NCBI RefSeq assembly: GCF_021018895.1
Contig: NC_079366.1
Span: forward strand, 29,825,771-29,889,770
Direction of reading: 5' to 3'
DNA length: 64,000 nt
Source of the DNA: Seriola aureovittata
Taxonomy: Eukaryota > Chordata > Actinopteri > Carangiformes > Carangidae
Shown here: positions 12,344-23,520 of the stretch, one piece after another
How the letters are laid out: every line of letters starts with the position of its first letter
Position numbering within the stretch: the stretch's first letter is position 1
Made by a program: the position numbers and the translations under genes
The notes under the pieces: generated by a model
Told to the model about the DNA's origin: nothing
The model's database searches: none
The model's input: only the letters and a program-made list of their open reading frames with translations

Positions 12344-12401
12344 TCCATCTGCAAACGAAGACCATGAGGTGCATCTGAAAGCTGGAGAAAAGGCTAATAA
12401 A
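12344..12401 (+). other. Orphan exon-like segment
   Basis: A strong acceptor (TTTCTTACACAG) and strong donor (AAA|GTAAGT) flank 58 nt. One frame is open throughout: P-S-A-N-E-D-H-E-V-H-L-K-A-G-E-K-A-N-K, phase 2 in and phase 0 out. No neighbouring exon was found and the peptide is not recognised. Confidence 0.3.
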
Positions 12402-12529
12402 GTAAGTGGGTGTCTGTTTTTTAAGTATAGAAATAATGGTGTGTTGTGCTTTAATGTCTTTATTACTTGTAAAAGTTAATTTAAAGAAATGAACCATAAA
12501 GAATGAATGTAATATTATAACATACAGAA

Positions 12530-12800
12530 ATAGGTCTTACTACGTCCTCTGAGCAGCGCCACTTCTTCAGGGCAGACTGGGCGCTACAGTGACTCGGTAT
12601 CGGAAATTGACGAGACGGCCCCACCGGGCTGGGGCTAGCTGGTTAGCATGCTAACTTCCACAGTGGAGACAGCTGTTGGTGAGTAAAGGAATCAAATCTG
12701 TTGCTGAACTCAATGTTTCTTTTAGACTGGTGAGTAAACGGCTGTTAATGCTAACGCTGGCTATTTAGCATTAGCAAAAACTTATATACAGCTCCTTCAA
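12530..12800 (+). repeat. Dispersed repeat family X, copy 1 (TACGTCCTCTGAGCAGC)
   Basis: Shares long stretches with 60200-60620: TACGTCCTCTGAGCAGC, CAGTGACTCGGTATCGGAAA, GCTAGCTGGTTAGCATGCTA and a tail with TAACGCTGGCTATTTAGC. Both copies lie in the same orientation. Confidence 0.8.
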
Positions 12801-14193
12801 CAATCTCAGTTTCTGCTGCTCCACCTGACCTAACAGTGATGGCCTGACCTTCCCGACAGTAAAACGTGCAGATAAATCTCGTGTTTAATCCGTCCTATAG
12901 ATATTTAATCAAAAACCGTTATCAGGTATTTTCTCTCTCGTGCAATATTTCAATGAGGATTAATGTAAGGCGGCTGCACGCCAGCGGCTGATAACAGCAG
13001 CCGCCTCAGACAATCACAACTCATGTGGTTGTCCATCTGTTTGACAGAGCTGCTGCTGCACACACATACACACAGTGCAGATGTTTGACACCATCAGGTT
13101 CTTGTCGTGCAGCTGTGCAGACCTCACAGGTTCATATTTAAAATACAAACTGTAAACCTCTCAGGCAACATGACGGATGACTCATGCTAATGTGGGTTTG
13201 GTTATGTCGTCATTAGCTGGTACTCTGTTCACCTATAGAGTCTAAATCATATTATTTATATATATTATATTATATTTTTTGTAGTTTATCATTACATAGG
13301 TAAGGCATACACAAAGACAAATAATTAATTCAGTGACAAGGTTTAAAACAAAATGCAATATAAAACATTACAATAAAATGAAAAGAAATCTTTTTAATAT
13401 AAATTAAAAAGATAAGAATATAAATAAACACAGTATAAGTAAAGATATTAGTACAATGTGGAATGAAAGAGTTTTTAACTGCTGCTAATAAACAAAAAAT
13501 ATTATATATAATATTTGTAAGTAAGAATACCAAACCCTTCCTGGATCAACCCTCTGCAACATGAGGAGTTGATTTCTTTTCTCAGCTGCATATCATCATG
13601 TCATCATCATAAATACAAGTTATTAACGGACAATTTTTGGCCTCATATAAACAATTGATCGTGGAAGAAAATAATGATTAGTTACAGATTTGTGTAGTAA
13701 ACTGTCGGGGTCTCCTTGCAGCACGGCCTGATGAACCCACAACTCGGCCGCAAAGGGTAAAAATTCATATTTCCCCCAAATTAAAGTTAATTTTGTTTCC
13801 ATTTGATTAAATGCAAATATATTTAAGAAGATGTGCTGTGTGAGCATGACATCATCTGAAATATTTAAGTGGCTATAATCTATATTTTTATAACAAAGTC
13901 ACGCTGTAAAAAGCTGCTGCACATTAGGAAGAACTTCCTAGTTGTTGACTTGTGTCATGTTGCTCAGAAAATGCAACACGTGTGAGCTCAGTAATATAGA
14001 GCAGCAAAATACGTATTCTTGTGAATTGTAGTCACAACACACAAACACACACACACACACACACACTCACACACACACTGATGTAACAGATGTGTAATTT
14101 TACTATCAGTGTGTTTTTTCCTCAAGTGTGCTCCACGTGCCTGAGGTTTGATCTGAAGAGGAGCCCCGCCTTTTTCTGTCACCGAGCCTTACT

Positions 14194-14250
<57 letters not shown>

Positions 14251-14610
14251 CACTCTCTCTATGTTACAGGGCAGCTGCACAGCTCTAAATCCTTTCATTG
14301 GCCTGAATCCTGTTGCTCTGCTGCATGTGTGAGCATGTGAGCAGCTGCTTAACTTGTGGCCCCTCCCATCAACAAACCCCCCCCCCCCCCCCCCCCCCCG
14401 CCCATTGCTGGGCGCCAACCCACCCATCTCACCATCTCACCCGCGACTCCCAACACCCTCCTCCCCCCTCCCTGCTCTCTGTTCTGTTTACTCCTGAAAC
14501 CACTGGAGCAACAGCTGGATGCTTCAGTCGATCACCATCCATTTACTCCACAAACACACATTTCTTCCTCAGAGCATCCACCCCGCCGCCGTCACCGTCG
14601 TCACCCTCAC
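12800..14610. other. No gene; simple repeats upstream of the SMIM28-like gene
   Basis: (AC)n at 14048-14078 and 14196-14249, and a C-run at 14378-14400. Proline-rich frames at 14313-14619 are read through the C-run; only the part from 14620 is credited as coding. The leader and promoter of the SMIM28-like gene must lie here but were not resolved. Confidence 0.55.
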
Positions 14611-14619
14611 CTGGGCATC

Positions 14620-15925
14620 ATGCGGGAGCTACTGGAGAGCAGCTGGATGAGGTTTGGACCAGCAGGCAGGGGGTCGTACGACTGGGTGACAGGATCACCT
14701 TCAACACCGGAGAAGCAGGTGTGTGGAGTTAAACCTGAGAACCAGCTCTCAACCTTAAACTGAACTTTATATTCCCCTGTATGTGTTTCTGCTGGTTTCA
14801 GTGACTATCTGATACATTTTGAGCATAAGATTGAAATCTAGACACGAGGATTTAGCTGTTTTATTCCATCAAGTAAAACATCAATATCTTTTTTTAATAT
14901 AAATATTTAATAATATAAATAATAACACCTGAAGCTGTAATGATGAATCCACTGGTGCTGCAGGGCTGAAGAGGCACAGAGTGTTGTGTTATGTTGGCAA
15001 AACAATCTCACCTCAAGATCCCTGCCTTCTCTGGACCTTTCGATCACATCACATGACCTTCGTCGGGAGACAGTTTGCCAGTTGTCATGGAATTGTTTTT
15101 ATTTGAGCCCTTTAAGGACTTCCTGCCCGTGTTGGCTTAAAAGCTGAGATTTAAAGTTTATTGTTGATTTTGGACACAGAAGACGATCATGTGATACGAT
15201 CAAAAGCTCCAGAATAAGATAAGGTAAGATAAGGTAGTCCTTTATTCGTCCCACACTGGGGAAATTTGCAGTGTCACAGCAGCAAAGTGGACAGTACAAG
15301 AAAGAAAAACTGCAATATGACAATAAGAAATACTTAAATGTAAAATTCAATATTTACAAAAATTTACTAAATGAACAGTTTCCAACATCAGAAATTAAGT
15401 TTGAGGCTCAACCAGGGGGTCACAGTGTATTTCAAACTCTTGATATTTTTTCATGAATATTTATATTATATACTTATATTCATATATCTTTTTTTTTTAA
15501 GTTTGAAATATATTATTAGCCGGTGGTTTTTATCCTCTGCAAATAGAAGAAAAAGAGGCTGAGAAACTCGAGCATGACTCCATCAGTGCCAATACTCCCG
15601 CTGTCTGCTGGACTGCTGCACAGTGAGAATCATTATTCCCTAAACAGTGGACTCTTAGTGCATCCTGAAAAGTAGTGCACAAGCGATGGCAACTAACCAA
15701 GCAATATATACCATCATGCATTGCACTTGTGCTGAAAGAAAAGAACTGTCAGTAGGAAGGTGGGTTTTTTTTATTTCTTTATTTTTTAAAACCACCTTTA
15801 TTGATGAGATGAACAGGTGTGACATGAAGGATACACAGGGCGTAACCGACAGACGTGTAGATGACAATAAAAAGAAAAACAGTTATAAAAATGTATGTCA
15901 AAATAACAACACTATGATGTGTGTT

Positions 15926-15963
<38 letters not shown>

Positions 15964-15967
15964 TGTC

Positions 15968-16007
<40 letters not shown>

Positions 16008-17752
16008 TTTTACAGATGAGCTCACTATAGTCTTCTACACTGGACCCCCTGGGTAGTGAGTAGGGAGCAGTGAATGAGTGAATGATTTTGGATTCTTTTC
16101 ATATTTGGGACATAATTTTGTTCATGTACCAAATGGTGAAGTGGAATAGATGGCAGCCATCTTGCTGTTTACAAAACAGCACTTTCTGTCTGTCTGTCTT
16201 TCTTTCCCTTGAGAGTCTTTTAAGCCTCGCATTAAGTCTCAGATTTTTGGAACAGCGACACTTTGTACCGAGAGCCGTCGGGTGACACTCAGACGGATTG
16301 AGTATTAAAACTGTCCAGTCCTGCAGAGGAGCAGAGTCTGCAGGGTGCTGGGTCAACCAGGCAGCATTAACTAATTGCTAGAAAAACTGAGGCGGGGGGG
16401 ATTTGGGACACTCTGAGTGGATGTAAGCAGCACCGCCACATGTTGTCCTCTCACAGCTGGAGGGGTGCAGGCTCACCCTTCTTGTCAGGATCAAACACAG
16501 ACTCAGGGTGTGTAATGCACTGCAGATTTGCAGCTGCCGCGGCTCATTCTCAGACAAGGTCACACTCAATCTGTAACACGTTAATCTGACTGGAAACCAA
16601 AGAGCTACGGACTTTATTTTATGATGAATTGCAGGGAAGCTGTTACAGATCATTGTCAGGTGGTAAAATGTTTGTATATTGATGATTTAGTTTAATTACA
16701 AGGCTAAACTAGCTAACATTTGTTAGTTAAACTGTAACTTAAGGCTCAAGTTAGAAACAAGCTAACATTAGTTAGCTAAACTATAATTTAAGGCTAAAGT
16801 TAGAAACTAGCTAACATTAGTTAGCTAAACTGTAACTTAAGGCTAAAGTTAGAAACTAGCTAACATTAGTTAGCTAAACTGTAACTTAAGGCTAAAGTTA
16901 GAAACAAGCTAACATTAGTTAGCTAAACTATAACTTAAGGCTAAAGTTAGAAACTAGCTAACATTAGTTAGCTAAACTGTAACTTAAGGCTAAAGTTAGA
17001 AACTAGCTAACATTAGTTAGCTAAACTATAACTTAAAGCTAAAGTTAGAAACTAGCTAACATTAGTTAGCTAAACTGGATCAGCTTGTGGCATGGCTGAG
17101 AGGGGTGGCTGTTTTGTTGTGACATCACAAAGTTCCAGAAGTCCTGACGGCTGGTTTTAAGGCTCAGTTTCTGAATACAGGCTGTGTGCATTTCTCTGTG
17201 GACTGAGGCTTTGATACTTTCACAGTATTAATATAGAAGCTAGAGCTGATCTATAATCACACTACACATGGACAGAGACCTTTAGACTATATGGGACCTT
17301 TAAATAATCCCCTTATTGTTGATCAACAGGGTCACAACTGGAATGAGCTGGACCTGGGAGAGGACAGAAAGTCAGAGCTGGTGGTTTACGTGGTCCTCCC
17401 GGTCGTCTCCGTCCTCCTGCTGGCTCTCCTGGTCGGTCTGGTCTACCGCCGGTGGTCCCGCAGCAAGCTGAGCCTGGCCAACATCATCGCCCTGGACCTC
17501 GACGACACTGAGAGCAGCGCCGAGTTCCTCTGCTCCCTCACCAGGAACGCAGAGCGCCACACCAGCACCAGCTCCGATGGATCGGACGGAGTCTTTGTCA
17601 TGGTCTACCTGCCTCCACCTTACGAAGAAACCCTCACCAAGATCACGCGGGCCGCCAGCCTCTCCAGCTCCAAGGACGTGGAGTCGATAAAGATAGAGGA
17701 CCTGGAGGCCAAGCTGTGTCCAGAGCTCAAGTCCAGCGGCCAGTATGTGTGA
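14620..17752 (+). CDS. smim28: SMIM28-like small single-pass membrane protein, two exons
   Basis: Coding exons 14620-14718 and 17330-17752 join in phase 0 (CAG|GTGTGT donor, ATCAACAG|GGT acceptor) to 173 aa. The N-terminus (M-R-E-L-L-E-S-S-W, then F-G-P-A-G-R-G-S-Y-D-W) closely matches what I remember of mammalian small integral membrane protein 28. A hydrophobic helix at about residues 50-72 is followed by Y-R-R-W-S-R-S-K, which predicts a short outside N-terminus and a cytoplasmic tail. The tail has P-P-P-Y at 128-131, then E-E-T, like the P-P-S-Y-E-E region I recall in SMIM28, and could bind WW domains of Nedd4-type ubiquitin ligases. Function is unknown to me. The second exon is GC-rich against AT-rich surroundings and uses ordinary codons. 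The name rests on memory of one homologue; the existence of the gene is much surer. Confidence 0.75.
15213..15345 (+). repeat. Dispersed teleost repeat (CCTTTATTCGTCCCACACTG type)
   Basis: A GATAAGGTAAGATAAGGTA lead followed by TCCTTTATTCGTCCCACACT and GGGGAAATTTGCAGTGTC. This is a widespread fish interspersed sequence. Confidence 0.6.
15590..16180. repeat. Degenerate dispersed repeat interrupted by (GT)n
   Basis: CATCCTGAAAAGTAGTGCAC at about 15661-15680 and TAGTGAGTAGGGAGCAGTGA near 16053-16072 resemble parts of a common fish repeat. Between them lies a (GT)n microsatellite at 15919-16001. The 114-codon frame here is an artefact. Confidence 0.4.
16690..17075. repeat. 49-bp minisatellite
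   Basis: About eight tandem copies with a 49-bp period, unit containing TAAGGCTAAAGTTAGAAAC and AGCTAACATTAGTTAGCT. Copies differ at only a few positions. It lies in the intron of the SMIM28-like gene. Confidence 0.95.
17105..17310 (+). repeat. CCAAT-hairpin repeat family, copy A (truncated)
   Basis: Nearly identical to the second half of the copy at 54222-54722, from TGTTGTGACATCACAAAGTT to the ACACTACACATGGACAGAGA end. It ends about 20 bp before the acceptor of the second exon of the SMIM28-like gene. Confidence 0.85.
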
Positions 17753-17859
17753 TAAGGGGCTAATGCTGCAGCATGAAAAGACATTATAACTCCAATATTT
17801 GGTGTTTTTAACTAACTTTGTTGTCTGTAAATTATAATTATTTAATTATCACTCAACTT

Positions 17860-18155
17860 GACAGCTCTGTAGAGCTCATAGCTTCAGTTTTACGGTACAT
17901 TTAACTCTATGGTTCAGCACCAAACAGCCAACAGACGCAGTCAGGGATATCAGCTGGCGAACATAGTGGAGCATCCAGCAGCTAAAAGACAGTGAATGTT
18001 GGACTTACACTCAGCTGGTGGACACAAACCTGACTCACAATGGGATGATAATGTTGATGTGCATCCGTTGAATGTGTAAACAGGCTTCTGTCCGTTTGGT
18101 GTCAGCTTGTTTCGGAGTTATTCTGCCCTCTAGTGTCCAAAAATCAATAAAAGCA
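17860..18155 (+). repeat. Dispersed teleost repeat (CATAGTGGAGCATCCAGCAG type)
   Basis: Contains ACATAGTGGAGCATCCAGCA, AATGGGATGATAATGTTGAT, TGAATGTGTAAACAGGCT and ATTCTGCCCTCTAGTGTCC, all part of a repeat frequent in acanthomorph fish. An AATAAA at about 18145 inside it could serve the SMIM28-like gene. Confidence 0.55.
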
Positions 18156-18324
18156 GTTTTAAAGGAGTCACATGAATCATTTCACCAGCGCTTAAATCCG
18201 TAACAAATTAATTTTGAGTTACTAGAAACAGTATATATAAAAGGTAGTTTACCTCTTATCAGCCTTGTTTGGTTTGATGGTGAAGGTTGATGGGGAAGTC
18301 GTTAGTTCTGTAGATGTCTGGTCA

Positions 18325-18860
18325 TAAACCAGAGTACAGCTAAGTGGTAAATAAACTGGATCCTGTTGATTTTGTGCTTTCAGACCCCTCTATAAGTTGA
18401 GTTCATTTAAAGCTCCTCCAGTGTAAAGGTCTGTGTCCATGTGTAGTGTGATTATAGATCAGCTCTAGCTTCTATATTAATACTGTGAAAGTATCAAAGC
18501 CTCAGTCCACAGAGAAATGCACACAGCCTGTATTCAGAAACTGAGCCTTAAAACCAGCCGTCAGGACTTCTGGAACTTTGTGATGTCACAACAAAGCAGT
18601 CACCAAGCCCCGCCCACCTGGACCCACCATCCAAACCTTGCAGGATTTGGTTTCTCTGAGTGTTTTTACCTGAAATCTGCTATATTTTTATTGGATCACT
18701 CAGAAAACAGTCAGCCAATCAGAGGAGAGGCTCAGAGCCTCCTCTCTTCTGATTGGCTCACTGACCTGTTGTTACTAGAGCTGCAGAGAGAAGCCTGAGA
18801 GAGGAGAAGTAAAACTACACTGAGATGAACCACAAATATATCTTCTTATGGATCTTAAAC
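18325..18860 (-). repeat. CCAAT-hairpin repeat family, copy B (full)
   Basis: About 530 bp, the reverse complement of 54222-54722 with few differences. Its core is an inverted repeat, CCAATCAG ... CTGATTGG, spanning about 18715-18756. The 93-codon frame inside is shared with copy C and is probably not a protein: it has no family motif and its start lies in the repeat. Confidence 0.88.
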
Positions 18861-19012
18861 TTACATTAAAACACCAGAAAAGTGTAAAATTTTGACCTTT
18901 AATAACATGCGTTTTAGTAATAATACATCATGGAGGAAGTTCCTTCATCAGGCCACACTGTGAAACTTTGTGAAATGAGACACAAAAACAGAACGAGTGC
19001 AACATGCTTTCC

Positions 19013-19018
19013 TTTATT
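19013..19018 (-). terminator. Poly(A) signal of lactalbumin-like gene 1
   Basis: AATAAA on the minus strand about 87 nt beyond the TAA stop at 19107-19105. Its distance and isolation fit a cleavage signal for this transcript. Confidence 0.6.
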
Positions 19019-19104
19019 ACGTCTATAAATCACTGTCAGCTCATTTGAGAGAAGATGAATCGCTCTGACGATACTTATAGTGATAGTCGCTAAATATTTT
19101 GAGT

Positions 19105-21542
19105 TTAAGAGCATTCAGCGAAGTATTCAGAGGCTTGTGTGTCTCTGCACTCCTCCTGGAAGATCAACCTGATCCTGCAAATAAACGGAGGAGGGATTCA
19201 GATGTTGTAATTTGTTACATAAACAGACTGTATTGATTTTATAATTAAACTTTATCGCAATTAAAAGGCTGATTAGCGAAAGCAGCACATGCAGCTTAGA
19301 GACCGGACTGTCAAATATGACTTACGTTCTTCTTAACTGCTCCCAGTGGGGCGCCCCGAAGCCATTTTCACTGTGGAAACATTCAGGATGTGAATCAGAA
19401 GAGATCTGATTCGCTGCATTTTAATTTGAATTCAGCTCCTCAGCGAATCACAGGGGCCAAACAAACTCTCCGCAACACAAACATCACTGATTTGGGGCGT
19501 GACCTCGGCCTTTTGTTTGCATTTCTACATATGATCAAAGTCTAAATGTATAAATGGCAGCAAGGGAGTTTCCAAAAGTGCATGCCTGCTTCAAAGCAGA
19601 GATACAAAGCAGATTTTAAAGGTCCAACATTAAGGTCCCAGATTATGAGACAATGGGCCCCAGGGCAACAGGCATGTAAAAGGGCCCCGACCCCTCCCTC
19701 AATAGAGCAAGACCCACAGAGACACAAGTCATACGAGTCCCATTGTGGTCGTTTTTCATCTCTTTGTGGTCATTTTTTTCCCAGCCATACTTGTTTTGTC
19801 TCTTTTTAGTCGTATTGTGTCTCTTTGTAGTTACTTTGGATCTATGTTTACTCATTTTGTATTTCTTCGTAGTTGTTTGACTTCCTGACAACCTTGAATC
19901 CTCAACAGGATTTTGTGACCTCACAACTCGCAACTAGAAATATGCAACAAGCACAATGGCGATGCAGAAACCTGAAGCCTCCGCAGCACGTGAGAACAGA
20001 CTTTTCAATGAAATTAGGATTTGTGTTGGGTAGTTAAACTTTCTAAAATGAACAATATTTACATTTTCATAAATATTCCTGGAAATTTTTCAGTGTCTTA
20101 TCAGAATGAAATTTATTATCCACAACAGAGTGTTTTCTAATTTGTTTTAAAACATGTCTGGAGGCGATCTTGACTGTCTCAGTGTCACTTTTTAAAGATG
20201 GAGAATCTTTATTATGTCAGTTAACAACGAAAGGACTGAATGCATCAAGGTTTAAGCAAAGCGGGTTTAAAAATCTGTGAATAAACCGTCACATTTAACA
20301 TCAGTGTGATGGAAAATGTAATAAATTGAGGAAAAAAATCATAAATCAAGTGTAATTATCCTTGAGGTCATTGTACAGTAAAGTCAAGAGAAATCAATAT
20401 ACAATGAATTTAAAAATGTAAAAGTAAAAGTAAGGTTGTTTGATATTTAATGCACCTCGTGATTCCATTGTGAAGAAATATTTAAAAACTGAACTTACAG
20501 GAGATAGGCCAAGATCTTCAACACACAGTTGATGTCATCACGTATGTCGTCATCAACCAAGTCTGGAGAGAAAACGAAACTGGTTTAAGGCAAAGATGCA
20601 AGTTGAAAACGACAGCAGCTACAGAACAAACACAAGCTGAAACTCACTGCTGCAGCTCAGTCCACAGATGTTGGGTGACGGAGTTGTGCCGTCGTTGCAG
20701 ACCAGGTAATTGCTGAGCTGGAAAATGCCGTACAACGTCCAGACTTCCTGAGCGCCGCGTCGCTCCCGAGCGGGGGGAGGGGTCGTGCTGGGAAGCTCCA
20801 GCTCAGCCAGGCTGAACAAGCCCCCGAAGGAAGCGTTCCTCCTCCCCCTGCGGGGATGGTCCTCTCTCCCCGGGATCAGCTCGGTCACTGCGCTGGTGTT
20901 AAAACCCGATGTCAGCTCCACGTTACAGACGACTGAAGGCACGGAGAGAGAAGAGAAAAACAAATGTCACACTTCCACAAACCTCTGGGATATTCCTGCT
21001 CCCCAGAAGATTACTCCTGACGATTCTATGACCTTTAATCTTTCCTCTAGGGACGACATCTTTTTTTATTTGAGGGTGTGTTATCTACTAACACACAGCC
21101 ACACAGTACATATGCATAAAATGGTTTTTAAAAAAAAAAATAAAACTAAGACCTAAGACCGGGAGAGAAAGTAGTGGGGGAGGGTCAAGGACAATACTTC
21201 AATACTAGAAATACATAAGATACTATTGGTTTACATCACAACAGATCTACTGTATATGGTGATTCATATTCAGTCCAGGATTTACAGCAGCTTTCAAACT
21301 CTCAAACCGACATGTATTCATTTTCAAAACCATCAACAGAAGCCTGTAGTGTTTCTAACGTGAGACCGGTACTTACGTTTGGCCACTAAGTTTTCTTCAG
21401 CCGCTCCATTCTGCTTTGACTTCCCTCTCTGCTCATCAGTCGCCCTCAGCAGCTGATCCTTCAGGTCGCACTTCGACACGAGCCAGGCCTCGGTCAGACT
21501 GCAGCCCAGCGCCGCCAGCAGAAACACTTCGAGTACCTTCAT
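19105..21542 (-). CDS. Alpha-lactalbumin/lysozyme C-like secreted protein 1, four exons
   Basis: Exons on the minus strand: 21542-21377, 20932-20648, 20562-20499, 19174-19105. They join to 585 nt, 194 aa, with intron phases 1, 1, 2 as in lysozyme C genes. Signal peptide residues 1-19, mature start W20, so the first cysteine is mature C6. All eight family cysteines are present (25, 58, 134, 145, 149, 163, 181, 193). The calcium loop D-D-D-I-R-D-D (154-160) matches alpha-lactalbumin. The catalytic Glu35 position is Thr63 in E-L-T-S-G-F, as in alpha-lactalbumin, and the Asp52 position is Leu122 in T-L-Y-G-I-F-Q, so muramidase activity is not expected. About 42 extra residues lie between V-T-E (71-73) and Y-G-I-F-Q, including R-R-G-R-R (83-87) and R-E-R-R (111-114). 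The C-terminal C-x11-C spacing is lysozyme-like. Sequons N67 and N88. Role unknown. Confidence 0.88.
19620..19910 (+). repeat. Degenerate 'TCTCTTTGTAGTCGTTTTG' dispersed repeat
   Basis: GGGCCCCAGGGCAACAGGC followed by repeated TTGTGGTCGTTTTTCATCTC-type units of about 25-30 bp. Related text occurs at 25800-25920 and 36180-36340. It lies in the last intron of lactalbumin-like gene 1. Confidence 0.5.
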
Positions 21543-21573
21543 CTTGGCTCTGACTCTGAACACACCTGACACG

Positions 21574-21584
21574 ACATATATACT
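21574..21584 (-). promoter_or_regulatory. TATA-like box of lactalbumin-like gene 1
   Basis: A minus-strand AGTATATATGT sits about 33-43 nt upstream of the start codon at 21542. If used, it would give a leader of only about 5-15 nt. A CTCTGCAG acceptor-like site just upstream (about 21588-21595) is the alternative: a leader exon further upstream spliced close to the ATG, as in the paralogue. Confidence 0.45.
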
Positions 21585-22149
21585 GTCTGCAGAGTAACAA
21601 ATCAGAAAGAGAGAGCCCACATCCTTTGTTCAGCCACACATAAAGGCCGCTCCCACGACGCCTAGAAACGGGGATCTGGGAGTGCGCAGTGTTGTGCCAC
21701 ATCTCACACCCAGCTTTGGATTTCCGAGCTCTAAAGAGGTCGGAGGAGGAAAAACGATCCGTCCACCTGACCACATCTTTTCTCATGTGCAGGCTACGCC
21801 TTTGTGCTGTTTAAAAGGCAATGAGACTAAAAACCAGATGAGGGCGAAACAGTTTTATCTCCCACGTCACCATAAGACATTTATCATTCCAGAGGATCAG
21901 GTGTCAGACAGAGTGTGTGTTGAATAGGCGGCCATTGGTTCACTGAGGACGGCTATCATGTTAAACACAACAAAAGGAAGAACAATGCAAAAAAAAAAAA
22001 GAACAGCAAGATGAAAACGGAGCAGAAGAAAACATCACTTCAGCTTGGAAAAGATCTCCATGAAGAGTTTAATATCAAAACTGACATGTTTTTGACATCC
22101 ACATCCATCTGCTGCTCCTGATGAAACAAAAGTTAACAATGTGATGCTA

Positions 22150-22710
22150 ATCAATTTGTATAATTCTCTTTGACTTCAAACTCTAACTGGCTTTAAAAAG
22201 AAGCTGAAAACTGCTCAATTTTCCTCTGCATTCATCTCAATTTTAATCTTGCACTTTGATGAGGTATTATCTATTTTATAATCCGTGTTTTTATATTGTT
22301 TTTATCCTGTTTTCTTATTGTGCTTTTAATTCTATTTGTATGCTTCTTTTGTTTCTGTTAAGCAACATTGAATGACCTCTGTGTACGATAACGTGCCTCG
22401 CCTCCTCCCGGCCTGAAGGAAAACCTTGGTTCCCTCTCTTCATCTGTTGGATTCACATTCACAATCGACCGGTATGTGAAGTGTTTAATTTGTTCGAATA
22501 TTGGAGAACTTAGATGGTTATTCACAATTTTATTTCATCCTGTGTTCACTTCTGTTTTAGCGTGACATCCCTGGATCGTTTACCGGCTCTTCACAGAACT
22601 CTGACCATCATTCGTTTACACCGGCTTCCCGCCAAATCCAGAATCCAGTATAGTGATCCCTGTTGGAGCTCTGCGGGGTCAGACACCTGATTATCTACTG
22701 ATGTACTACA
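22150..22710. mobile_element. Degenerate non-LTR retrotransposon fragments
   Basis: A frame near 22195 (L-K-K-K-L-K-T-A) and a 3' tail near 22366-22385 resemble the end of a fish LINE. Near 22570-22650 a frame with L-H-R-L-P-A-K-S-R-I recalls the conserved L-H-W-L-P-V-x-x-R-I motif downstream of LINE reverse transcriptases. Both are broken. Confidence 0.4.
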
Positions 22711-23466
22711 CTTAAAAAGAGTAAGTTAACTTTAGTTGCCATTTATAAGGTGGAACAACTTCATAAGATGAAGTAACCACAACACAGTTTTAACAAACTA
22801 ATAGTTATAGTTACTTTTTTCAAGGCCATCAGTTTCCTGGATTTTAGTAAGTAAGATCAAATGGAACAGACCGTTACCTTGATTAAAATCATAGATTTCT
22901 CTGGTTTGCGAATTGATGGGAAATCTGAGATAATGTAAGAACACAAGTCAACAAAATATAGAACATAGTTGTAGTTGTTTTTAGACATTTTAATGTGGAA
23001 AAGTTACAGATTATAACTTTAATGAGTGGAAAGGACCAAACCGGACACAAGTTTAATTTCTGTTACAGACAGAATGGGTGAACGGATAGAGGGTCCGTGA
23101 TTATTTTTACTGTATGTCATCAGAATTGGCAATCTGATCAGAAAAGATTGAACTTTGATTAGTCATTGATACTATGAAAACATGTTCTCAAACAAACACT
23201 GTACACTGAGTGAAACATATTTATAGAAAGATCACAGAAAGTAGAAGATACAAGAATAGTTTTCTTTGTTTCATCAGTTGAATTGATTTTTGCGACAAAA
23301 TCACTTTCAAATCCGCAGAGGAATTCAAACAAAATTAGTTAAATAAATTAAAGTCACTAATTAATTAAACAAAAAAAACAAACTGCTTCATAATGTTCGG
23401 GAAGTAAAAGTGCACGGGTCACACTGGAGGTGTAGAAATCATTGTTGGTGTGAAAATCCTGCAGGT

Positions 23467-23520
23467 ATAAAGGTGTCCTGCTGGCAGCTGCTCATTTACA
23501 CTCGCTGAAGAAGTTGAAGG
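23467..23520 (+). promoter_or_regulatory. TATA box and donor: possible plus-strand first exon between the two lactalbumin-like genes
   Basis: TATAAAGG at 23467-23474, then about 30 nt later a plausible start, and a donor (TGAAG|GTATGT) after 23520. It looks like a short leader exon of a plus-strand gene. No downstream coding exon with a known motif was found before 27.7 kb. Confidence 0.35.

Noticed and set aside
14313..14619. Proline-rich frames upstream of the SMIM28-like start
   Set aside because: Read through a C-homopolymer and CCT-rich sequence; the recognisable protein begins at 14620.
18517..18798. 93-codon frame conserved at 54273-54554
   Set aside because: The apparent conservation comes from the dispersed repeat itself; no splice, promoter or family evidence for a protein.
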